Source of the DNA: Algisphaera sp039180025
GTDB taxonomy: Bacteria > Planctomycetota > Phycisphaerae > Phycisphaerales > Phycisphaeraceae
Reading direction: 5' to 3'
NCBI GenBank assembly: GCA_039180025.1
Contig: JBCDDZ010000004.1
Coordinates: forward strand, 48,243 to 112,242
Length of the DNA: 64,000 nucleotides
Made by a program: the position numbers and the translations under genes. The notes beneath the pieces are model-generated. The model had not been told where the DNA came from, did no database searches, and saw only the letters and a program-made list of their open reading frames with translations. Shown piece after piece: positions 9,156 through 16,932 of this stretch (positions are counted from its first letter, which is position 1; every line of letters begins with the position of its first letter).

Positions 9156-10346
9156 TCACGGCTTCGAGGCCTGTCCGTCCTCGACTAGGGTCTGCCGCCG
9201 GTACGTGCCGGGCGTCACGCCGTGTGCTGCGCGGAATACTCGTGTCAGGTGCATATCGTCGCTGAACCCGCACCGCTCCGCCACGTTGACCATCGACAGG
9301 TCGGTCGTGAGCAGCAGCTCTTCCGCCCGCTGCACCCGCAGCCGTTGCAGCTCCTGAAGCGGGCTGTGCCCCAGCGCCTGGACGAAGTGGCGGTGCAGCG
9401 TGCTACGTGCCACCCGGATCGCTTTGGCGACGTGTTCCACTCCGGCGCAGGACTCGAGGTTCGCCCGGATGTACCGGATGGCCTCATCGACGATCAGGTC
9501 GTCCACCGCGGTCACGTCCGTGCTCTTGCGTACATGCACTCCCTCGGACCGAACACTGAGCCGTTTGGACCGAGCGAAGGTCCCGGTTAAAAGCTCGGCC
9601 ATCATGCGTCCCCCCTCATAGCCCACCGACTTCATCGGATTGACCACACTCGATAGCGGCGGGTCCGTCAGTTCGCACTCAAAATCCACGTCGTCCACGC
9701 CCAGAACCGCCAGCGACTTGGGCACATCGCGCCCGATCTCCCGGCAAATGCTCAAGACTTCCAGTGCCAAATAATCGTTCACCGCAAACAACGCCGTCCT
9801 GTCCGGCAACCCGGCCAGCCATTCGGCAAGCGTCGGCCGGCGCTTGATCGGCATGACGTCTTCGTTCCGTATACTTAGATCAAATTGCCCGCAAGCAAAA
9901 TTGTGCTGCTTGAGTGCCTCGACGTAAGCATCCTGGCGAAGCGCGGACCACGCCTTATCTGCACAGCCCAAAAACGCGAACGAACGAAAACGACGATCGA
10001 ACAGATGGTCCGCTGCGATCGTCCCGATCTGCTTCTGATCCGTATAAATCATGCCGGCTTCGTCGGGCAATTGGCGGTATCCGAGATGAACCACCGGCAC
10101 CTCAAACACCGCAGAATCCATCGCCACACAACTAATCACCCCGTCGGGCCGCCAAGAGAGAACCTGTGTGGTTGGGGCACTCGGCTGAAACAATGCGATC
10201 CGCCATTGCAACCGGTGGCGACGCATATATTTCTTCACCCCACTCAGCTGCTCACGGTCGAGCGCCGATATCGGTTTATGCCCCACAATCACCGCCACCC
10301 GAGCAGAGGATCCGAAAGATTTCGAAATGGTCGATCGGTCGTTCAT
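9156..10346 (-). CDS. XylR-like regulator: LacI-type sensor domain fused to AraC DNA-binding domain
   Basis: A 396-residue hybrid regulator of the XylR type. Residues about 15-270 form a periplasmic-binding-protein-like sensor (VAVIVGHKPISALDREQL, VPVVHLGYRQLP, FAVNDYLALEVLSICREIG, LAVLGVDDVDFECELTDPPL). Residues about 290-390 are the AraC helix-turn-helix pair (VAKAIRVARSTLHRHFVQ and VAERCGFSDDMHLTRVFR, then GVTPGTYRR). There is no N-terminal LacI helix-turn-helix. In known XylR proteins the sensor binds xylose; here it likely senses xylose or a related pentose and controls the glycoside hydrolases that follow. The ATG at 10346 is chosen over an in-frame TTG at 10361. A MITE-like element sits about 40 bases upstream of the start and may affect expression. 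Confidence 0.92.
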   Translation of the reverse strand: MNDRSTISKSFGSSARVAVIVGHKPISALDREQLSGVKKYMRRHRLQWRIALFQPSAPTTQVLSWRPDGVISCVAMDSAVFEVPVVHLGYRQLPDEAGMIYTDQKQIGTIAADHLFDRRFRSFAFLGCADKAWSALRQDAYVEALKQHNFACGQFDLSIRNEDVMPIKRRPTLAEWLAGLPDRTALFAVNDYLALEVLSICREIGRDVPKSLAVLGVDDVDFECELTDPPLSSVVNPMKSVGYEGGRMMAELLTGTFARSKRLSVRSEGVHVRKSTDVTAVDDLIVDEAIRYIRANLESCAGVEHVAKAIRVARSTLHRHFVQALGHSPLQELQRLRVQRAEELLLTTDLSMVNVAERCGFSDDMHLTRVFRAAHGVTPGTYRRQTLVEDGQASKP

Positions 10347-10382
10347 GCCGCTCACATTCAAATCAGGCCTCAGGAACCCGCA

Positions 10383-10519
10383 CTAGGCGTGGTCTGAAAA
10401 CGAGCCGCAACCATCAGGGAGCGGATTTTTTGCCGGACACGGGTCCTACGAAACGACGAGATTTTGGCTTCTGCTCCCTGACGGTCGAGGCTCGTCCAGA
10501 GTTCTCAGACCACGCCTAG
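10383..10519. mobile_element. MITE-like element with CTAG target duplication
   Basis: Terminal inverted repeats GCGTGGTCTGAAAAC (10387-10401) and GTTCTCAGACCACGC (10501-10515) match at 14 of 15 positions. They are flanked on both sides by CTAG, which fits the YTAR 4-base duplication typical of IS5-type elements (CTAG is itself palindromic, so the duplication is suggestive not proved). Further inside, GAGCCGCAACCATCAGGGAGC and its partner form a second inverted pair, so the whole 129-base body can fold. It contains no transposase. Lies between the XylR-like gene and the pseudopilin gene. Confidence 0.75.
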
Positions 10520-10897
10520 ACCTCACTCCTATGGTACAAAATTAAGCTTGAACATCAACATAATGTAGTACCACTTTAGGCCAACTGCGTCCATAATAAT
10601 AAACGTATTCATTCTACTTCCGAGATGCTTCACTAATCGATCTGTGGTTTCATATGAAATATCTTTTGTGAAGTATGTCTTATACCTCAGTGCAGTGATA
10701 AGTGGCCTTCGGCCTAAAAACATCGATTCGATCGCATAATCTCTGTCCCGTACACGAGGTGACCTGTCGGCCAAAACATCGAAATTCCCTTGAATTTCGC
10801 TCTTCCCTGCCCCCTTTTCGTTTCTTCGGCGAGCATTGACCGCTTACCGTTTCTTATTTAAGCCCGTCTTGATATTTCTCTTCTTGGACTTAATGCC
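10520..10897. other. AT-rich intergenic stretch without a supported gene
   Basis: Upstream region of the pseudopilin-like gene. The minus-strand 81-codon frame here is low-complexity and resembles no family. No terminator or RNA gene recognised. Confidence 0.45.
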
Positions 10898-11689
10898 ATG
10901 AAATGCTCTGCACGCAATTTACACCGTTTGGCTGGTTTTACCCTGATTGAGCTACTCGTCGTGATCTCGATCATCGCCCTGCTGATCGGTTTATTGCTGC
11001 CCGCGTTGTCTGCGGCACGCGACGCCGCTCAATTCGTCCAATGTCAGTCATCCTTGCGGCAGATCGGCATCGGTATGAGTGCGTACAGCCTTGATTACGA
11101 CGGCTATCTTGTGCACGGCACGCTGGATCGCCCCGGCCCGGTACCCAGCCCGAGTAGCGCCCAGGGGTGGATCGCCAACCTCGCCTTGGGCGGCTACATC
11201 CCGACCGATGCGGAATCCAATAAAACCCGCGACGACGGCATTTTCTGGTGTCCGCAAGACGAAGAATCTCAAACCTTCGCCGGCCAGCTCTACCCCGAGC
11301 GCTCGAGCTACAAAATTATTATCGGCACCGGATGGGAGACGGACGACACGGACGTGCTCGGCGCACCGAAAGTTCCCAAGCGTATCGATTTCGTGAACGC
11401 CAGTCCTGTTCATTTTCAAGATCAGCCCTCGCAGGCGATTATCCTGCCCGCTGGAGAAAGCAGGCCCCTGCTGACCGAATCGCATACGGCTGGCGACGGG
11501 CGCATGTTCGTGTACCCGCACTACGGCAATTTTCGAACCGATAATCTCAACACTGAAATGGATAACACGCCTCATCCCCAATCGAGCCGTTCCAATTTAA
11601 TGAGTGATTTTTCCGTGCAGGCCGGTCAGTTCGTATGGGATAATGCCGTGCCGCGGACTGAAGCTTGGTCTTTCCCTGGACGCGAATAG
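10898..11689 (+). CDS. Prepilin-type N-terminal methylation domain protein (pseudopilin-like)
   Basis: A 263-residue protein with a class III signal: basic leader, then GFTLIELLVVISIIALLIG, cut before Phe by a prepilin peptidase and N-methylated. The rest is the long planctomycete pseudopilin-like type (SAARDAAQFVQCQSSLRQIG; Tyr-rich, aspartate-rich) with a weak C-terminal HPQSSRSNLMSDF in the position of the usual H-X9-DG signature. Such proteins are numerous in Planctomycetes and are often next to secreted enzymes. It may serve in a type II secretion-like surface structure that handles the neighbouring hydrolases; direct role unknown. Confidence 0.88.
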   Translation: MKCSARNLHRLAGFTLIELLVVISIIALLIGLLLPALSAARDAAQFVQCQSSLRQIGIGMSAYSLDYDGYLVHGTLDRPGPVPSPSSAQGWIANLALGGYIPTDAESNKTRDDGIFWCPQDEESQTFAGQLYPERSSYKIIIGTGWETDDTDVLGAPKVPKRIDFVNASPVHFQDQPSQAIILPAGESRPLLTESHTAGDGRMFVYPHYGNFRTDNLNTEMDNTPHPQSSRSNLMSDFSVQAGQFVWDNAVPRTEAWSFPGRE

Positions 11690-11861
11690 CAAAATCTTCC
11701 GCGCACCGCCGTTGACCACGCAATCTAATCGTTGCGGTAAATAAGTTATCTCCGCCGCTAAGTGGAGATGCATTATACCGGTATCTATCAATTTATATCT
11801 ACTGCCGAACTAAACAATACGTAACTTCTCCACCCCCGCCTTCTGAATTTTAAGATTGCCC

Positions 11862-14465
11862 ATGCCTTACCGTCATATCACATTAAAAATTACTGTTTTC
11901 TTCCTTGTGGTGGTATCGATGCCATCGGAATCTTTGGCGGCTGAGCTACCGGCGGTTCGCATCGTGATGGACGAGCCGTTGAACTTCGTGAGCCCGGACG
12001 AGCTCGGCGGGGTTCGGCTCGAGGTCGTATCGAGTAGTGATGACGGGCGGATACGTCTGGAAGCAGGATTATCCGATGGCTACGCCGAGGAGCCAGCCAG
12101 TTTCTCGATCCGGCGGGCGATACAACTGCGTGCGGGTCGTCCGATCGAAGTGCCGATTCCTGAACGCTTGATTGGCGACCGCCTGGGCGTTCGTTACGTT
12201 CACTACCGGCTTTACGGAGGCGATTCGAATACACCGCTCGTGCGGGGGGTGACGCAGTTCGCGGTGTTCGAGCCGGTCGGGGCGACGCCCGGCGTGAACC
12301 CCGGTGAGTTCATCATCGCCAACCACGGCCCCAGCGGTCGACCCAATGCAGACCCGGCGTTGCAGGCCAAGTTGATGCGAGCCGCCGCGATCACCGGTGC
12401 GGAAACTCTTCGATTCAGCACCCCTTGGCGAGATATTGAACGCGTCCAAGGCCAACCCGATTGGCAAGGCGTCGATCGCGTGTACGACCTCGCGGATCGG
12501 TACGGCATGGAGCTGCAGTTGCTCATCGCTTACGGCGGAGCCAGGTGGACGAAGAGCGAAGAAACGCTCCAGCGGATCAATGAGGCGGGCATCGTGGGTA
12601 ATCAATGGCCCGCTCCGACGTACCCGCCCCGCGCCGATCTTTGGGAGAAATGGACCCGGGATATCGTGGAGCGTTATGGCGACCGGACGCGGCTGTACGA
12701 GATCTGGAACGAGCCGGACCTGCCATTTTTCAAAGGCACCGCCGATGAATATGTCGAATTGCTGAGAGCTTCGAGCCGGGCGATCCGCTCCGGCGATCCG
12801 GACGGGATCGTACTCACCGGGGGGTTTGCGGATCTCGAGCACCCCAAAGTCAACCTGGAAGTGATTCGTAAAACGCTGACGGACGGTTACGACGACTTTG
12901 ATTGGTTCAATTATCACCGCCACCAGACCGCTGAGGGCCTCCGCACCGGGGTCGAAAACAAGCTTTTGCCGCTGATGCGGGAGCTCGATGCGGACGACAA
13001 GCCGCTCTATTTTTCGGAAACCTCGATGGGCCGTCCGGACGACCGCGAATTCGAGATGGCGGTCGAATATCCGAAACGTGTCGCGTATCTGTGGTCGATC
13101 GGCGCGAAAGCGTGGACGGCCTTTACGCTCTGGCAACCCAGCGTGGTCAGAGGTCACCAGATGCTCAACCCCGATTTCACGCCCCGGCCAGCGTACGTAG
13201 GCTTCAACGAAGTCGTGCGTCAGTTGCGCGGTCGGCGGTATGTCCAGGAGCTGGATTTGGGCGAAGGGCGGTACGGCTATGCCTTCCGCGGCAAGGGCCA
13301 CTTCAGTGGGGTCGGTGACAATAGCTGGGTTTTCGTCGCATGGACAGAGGATTCGACCCTCAGTGAGAGTGCCGTCCCGATCCGGCTCGGACCCGACGCG
13401 ACCGCGGCCCGGATCGATCTCATGGGTAACCGTCAAGAGGTGCCGCTCAGCGACGGCGTCGCGTCGATGAAGATCGGATACCACCCGACGTATTTCGTCG
13501 CCGAGAGCGTGACGAGCGAACCCGGACTGCTTCCCCCCCTGCTCGAGTACGTCGGCACGCCGCTGATGCTGCTGCCGGGGCGGGACCTGGCTTTATCGCT
13601 GAAGGTCCGGAACCCTTTCGGGGAACGTGTCGCGGTCGAACTCACGCCGGTGGACCAAGCGGGTTTGACGGGGAGCCTGGACAGGCCTTCGCTCCGTTTG
13701 CCCGTGGGCGGCGAGGAGGACGTCACGCTGAATGCACAACTCGCGGAAGGCAGCGAAGTGCCGAAGTACATTTCGGTGCAGGCGGACACGGAGCTCATGT
13801 CGAGCCGTGTGGATGTCCCGCTGGTTTTGCCTACGCCGAGCCCCGGCGGGTCGTTCGATTCGATGGCGTACCGAGTGGCCGAGTTTTCGCTGGATCGCAG
13901 CGAGCAGGTGGTCAACAACAACGACATCTTTCCCGGCACCCAGCACCTGACCTGGGAGGGACCCACGGACCTCAGCTCCGCCGCCTGGGTCGGTGAGGAG
14001 GACAGTTCGTTGCTGCTGCGTTTCGATGTGAGCGACGACGTGCATCGTCAGCCGTTCAGCGGAGGACAGATCTGGCAAGGCGATGCCGTTCAAGCGGCCG
14101 TGGCGGTGCCCGGGGTTTCGGAGTACCTGGAGTTCGGGGTCGCGCGGCGCGACGACGGCACGCCGGTGGCTCACGTTTGGCAGTCGCCCGCGGGTGTCGG
14201 GGCCGAGCAGGCGAGAGACATGATCCAGGTCGAAACCGAAGACATCTTTGGTGGCGTCCGGTACCTCGTGCGGGTTCCGTTCGAGGCGGCTGGGCTGACG
14301 GGCGAGGACCTGATACGCGGCTTGCGTTTCACCTACCTCGTGCAGGACCTCGACGACCCCGCGGACGACGCGGTCCGCGAGGGCTGGATTGAACTGACCC
14401 CCGGCATCGCCCAAGGCAAGGACGTCAGCACGTTCGCCTGGCTTGTCGTCCGCTCGGAGGACTAA
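11862..14465 (+). CDS. Secreted clan GH-A glycoside hydrolase with CBM9-like C-terminus
   Basis: An 867-residue secreted enzyme, full-length paralogue of the gene cut at the window start. Signal peptide: ITLKITVFFLVVVSM ending near LAA. The barrel occupies roughly residues 130-460 with the acid/base Glu284 in IWNEPDLPF and nucleophile Glu386 in YFSETSMG, as in GH39/GH51-like families. Beta-rich domains follow, then a CBM9/DOMON-like domain from about residue 676 (SEQVVNNND, DDVHRQPFSG, IWQGDAVQAA). The likely role is cleavage of a pentose- or hexose-containing polysaccharide outside the cytoplasm. A TTG at 11856 is in frame, but the ATG at 11862 is preferred. Lies just before a GH13-like gene and a GH3 gene and probably responds to the XylR-like regulator. 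Confidence 0.88.
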   Translation: MPYRHITLKITVFFLVVVSMPSESLAAELPAVRIVMDEPLNFVSPDELGGVRLEVVSSSDDGRIRLEAGLSDGYAEEPASFSIRRAIQLRAGRPIEVPIPERLIGDRLGVRYVHYRLYGGDSNTPLVRGVTQFAVFEPVGATPGVNPGEFIIANHGPSGRPNADPALQAKLMRAAAITGAETLRFSTPWRDIERVQGQPDWQGVDRVYDLADRYGMELQLLIAYGGARWTKSEETLQRINEAGIVGNQWPAPTYPPRADLWEKWTRDIVERYGDRTRLYEIWNEPDLPFFKGTADEYVELLRASSRAIRSGDPDGIVLTGGFADLEHPKVNLEVIRKTLTDGYDDFDWFNYHRHQTAEGLRTGVENKLLPLMRELDADDKPLYFSETSMGRPDDREFEMAVEYPKRVAYLWSIGAKAWTAFTLWQPSVVRGHQMLNPDFTPRPAYVGFNEVVRQLRGRRYVQELDLGEGRYGYAFRGKGHFSGVGDNSWVFVAWTEDSTLSESAVPIRLGPDATAARIDLMGNRQEVPLSDGVASMKIGYHPTYFVAESVTSEPGLLPPLLEYVGTPLMLLPGRDLALSLKVRNPFGERVAVELTPVDQAGLTGSLDRPSLRLPVGGEEDVTLNAQLAEGSEVPKYISVQADTELMSSRVDVPLVLPTPSPGGSFDSMAYRVAEFSLDRSEQVVNNNDIFPGTQHLTWEGPTDLSSAAWVGEEDSSLLLRFDVSDDVHRQPFSGGQIWQGDAVQAAVAVPGVSEYLEFGVARRDDGTPVAHVWQSPAGVGAEQARDMIQVETEDIFGGVRYLVRVPFEAAGLTGEDLIRGLRFTYLVQDLDDPADDAVREGWIELTPGIAQGKDVSTFAWLVVRSED

Positions 14466-14729
14466 CGAAGTGTCATCTGCCCCCGCGCAAACAACAACCT
14501 GTCGGGGAGCACGCCGGAGCGTGTCGCACCGAATGATCGGGCCGGCCCAACGCGGGCCTGATCACCGTCCCGGCATGCAGCGCGAGCGGTTACAAACCTC
14601 GCACAAGCTTTCCGCGTCGATTCACTTTTTCGCATCGACGATCATCCCGCCACCGACTCGTTCGCCGTAGTCCCTCCTCCATCCGCTTCCTTCAAGTATT
14701 TCACAACCGATCCCAAAGCAGCCCTCCCG

Positions 14730-16721
14730 ATGCCCACCAGTACGCCCAAGCTCGATCGCCAAGCCCTCCGCACGAACGACGACCGCTTCTCGCTGGAAAT
14801 CAACGAACACGGCCGTTTCACGCTGACCTGGGAAGGCTTTGCGGTTTTGCGTGACGCGGAGATTCTCACGTTGGTCCTCGACGGACGGGAGCTGGCCGTC
14901 GCTTACGACGCCGCTGAGCACGATGGGCACACGCTCCGCGTCACGGGTCGGTGCGGAGACCTGCGGGTTGAGCATGTCTGGGCGGTCGATCATCGGTCGG
15001 GTCAGGTCTGTCTGCAGCAGGACGTGTCGCTGACCAATACCGGTGCAGCGGAATGCCTCGTAACGGAGGTGGTGTACACCCTGCCGGCCCTGATGGCGGA
15101 GGGGAGCGGCCCCGACCAGCGGCTCCAGATACCGGGCCAGATCACCCCGCCGGATTGGCCGTACGCGGAAGCCGCGAAGCACGCGCTCGACCGCTCGGCC
15201 GACCAACCGCTGCCGAGCTTTCCGCGGGGTTGGCTCGACCACTGCCCCGACCAAGGCGTGGGGTTGGTGACCATCGAAAATCCGCGGGGGTGTGTCGGGG
15301 CGTGGCTCTGGGACGAGTTGCGGGCGCCGGCGTTTCCGACGCTCGACGGCCACGACGGCGGGGTGGACGTCGCGCATCGCCACCAAGTGACGGATCGGAT
15401 CGCACCGGGCCAGACGCTTAAGAGCAGCGGCCACGCCTTGCTGATGACCACAGGCGATCTGGACGAGCACCTCGCTGCGTTCCGCGGTCGGGCCTACGCC
15501 GACTGGGAGCCCGCGACGCGTGCGCCGTGGTCCGAAGACCTCCGGGTATTGCAGATTAGCGCACGACCGATCCGGAGTTGGACGCAGCGTCTGGACACGA
15601 TCGCGGCCATGGGTTTCAACGCTGTGTACTGCGTGCCGGTCTGGGAGAACCACGACGACCACTGGTACGCGATCGCGGATCAGTACAAGATCGACCCGAA
15701 AGTTGGCAGCGAAGAGGAACTCAAGGCGTTCGTGAACGAAGCACACGAGCGTGGCCTCAAGGTGCTATTCGATTTCATCCCGCAGGGCACCGGAGATCGC
15801 AGCAAGCTTTTAGAGACGCATCCCGAGTGGCTGGTACGCGATCGCGAAGGTCGGCCGTTCGGCAGCCACGGGTGGGGGCCGAAACCGGGTAAGCCCCCGA
15901 TCGGGCACACGTATTCGCTGGACTGGGGCCGGAACGATGTGCAGGCGTTCATGCTCGATTGGGCGATGTGGAACGTGGAGACGTTCGACATCGACGGGTT
16001 CCGCACCGACGCACTGCATTGGAAAGAGCCGAATCTTCAACCCGAAGAGGGTACCCCGGCGTGGCGGACGTTCTACGGCGGAATCCGCTTAGGCGAACGA
16101 TTGGCCGAGCGGCTGGACGGTGACAAGCTGCTGCTGGGCGAGTTGCCGGGGCCGGTGTTCGGCCGCAGCCACGCGATGACTTACGAGAACGCGTGGGTGC
16201 TGGGCAAGCTGAATCTGACCTGGCTGGTGGAGGAATCCGCTGTGATCTCCGCGAAGCAGTGGCGGCGTTGGCAGGACCTGTCCGGCAAGTCGCTTCCGTC
16301 GGGGCTCGAGCGGGCGTACTTCGCCGCGACGCATGACCTGTTGAAAGTCGCGGCGATGACCCACAAGACGCCGATCGGCGATGCGCTGGCATTCGCACAC
16401 GCCTGCAGCGGCGGGGGGTACTTCGTGTGTTGGGCCGAGTTGGACTGGGCCGCGATCGATCGCGGCGAGAACGGCCGCCGAGACGTGTTCGAGCAGGTTC
16501 TGCGCCAGCGGGCGCGGCTCGCGGGGCGGACCTGCCGGTGGGATGCCGTGACGTCCGGCAACGACGAGCACCTATTCGTTACCCACTGGACCGCCCCGGA
16601 TCAGCCGGACCTTTTCGCGTTCGCCAATTTCTCGTCGCGGCCGCTGAAGGCTCAGATTGCGGGGCTGGGCGACGTGGAACTCGGCCCAGGTGAAAGCGAG
16701 ATCCGAACGGTCGGCATTTGA
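14730..16721 (+). CDS. GH13-like (alpha-amylase superfamily) glycosidase
   Basis: A 663-residue protein. The first ~270 residues are a beta-sandwich domain with an unusual sequence (RFTLTWEGFAVLRDAEIL); the barrel follows. Region I is LFDFIPQG, where the typical D-x-V-x-N-H is changed. Region II is DIDGFRTDALHW with nucleophile-position Asp427; region III LLLGELPGP holds Glu471; region IV is ATHDLL with Asp536. So all three catalytic acids of GH13 appear present while region I is atypical. No signal peptide is seen, which suggests a cytoplasmic enzyme on imported oligosaccharides. Substrate unknown. It follows the GH-A gene and precedes the GH3 gene in the same direction. Confidence 0.8.
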   Translation: MPTSTPKLDRQALRTNDDRFSLEINEHGRFTLTWEGFAVLRDAEILTLVLDGRELAVAYDAAEHDGHTLRVTGRCGDLRVEHVWAVDHRSGQVCLQQDVSLTNTGAAECLVTEVVYTLPALMAEGSGPDQRLQIPGQITPPDWPYAEAAKHALDRSADQPLPSFPRGWLDHCPDQGVGLVTIENPRGCVGAWLWDELRAPAFPTLDGHDGGVDVAHRHQVTDRIAPGQTLKSSGHALLMTTGDLDEHLAAFRGRAYADWEPATRAPWSEDLRVLQISARPIRSWTQRLDTIAAMGFNAVYCVPVWENHDDHWYAIADQYKIDPKVGSEEELKAFVNEAHERGLKVLFDFIPQGTGDRSKLLETHPEWLVRDREGRPFGSHGWGPKPGKPPIGHTYSLDWGRNDVQAFMLDWAMWNVETFDIDGFRTDALHWKEPNLQPEEGTPAWRTFYGGIRLGERLAERLDGDKLLLGELPGPVFGRSHAMTYENAWVLGKLNLTWLVEESAVISAKQWRRWQDLSGKSLPSGLERAYFAATHDLLKVAAMTHKTPIGDALAFAHACSGGGYFVCWAELDWAAIDRGENGRRDVFEQVLRQRARLAGRTCRWDAVTSGNDEHLFVTHWTAPDQPDLFAFANFSSRPLKAQIAGLGDVELGPGESEIRTVGI

Positions 16722-16932
16722 TTTCAACAACCACGAATAGCAATACGTGATCAAACCACAAAGTGTGAAAGCTCCGCGATTGCCTCAATGTCCAAACACA
16801 TTCTATAAATCGAAAACCGTTGAAATCGATATAGCTCATTTCTGAGATTCGACACGTCGGCGTGCCAATCCCGGAAATTCATAGTCAAAGTCAATACCGA
16901 TATCACCATTAACATCCGACTTGCCCCTTGAT

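Noticed and set aside
10529..10774. Minus-strand 81-codon frame
   Set aside because: AT-rich, low-complexity, no homologous motif and no ribosome-binding site seen.
11748..11769. Hairpin ATCTCCGC ... GTGGAGAT after the pseudopilin gene
   Set aside because: Eight-base stem with a G-T pair but no following T run, so not called a terminator.
12069..13484. 471-codon minus-strand frame opposite the GH-A hydrolase
   Set aside because: Shadow of a GC-rich coding strand; no recognisable domains.
16809..16830. Partial palindrome upstream of the GH3 gene (ATCGA ... TCGAT)
   Set aside because: Only five-base arms; insufficient to call an operator.
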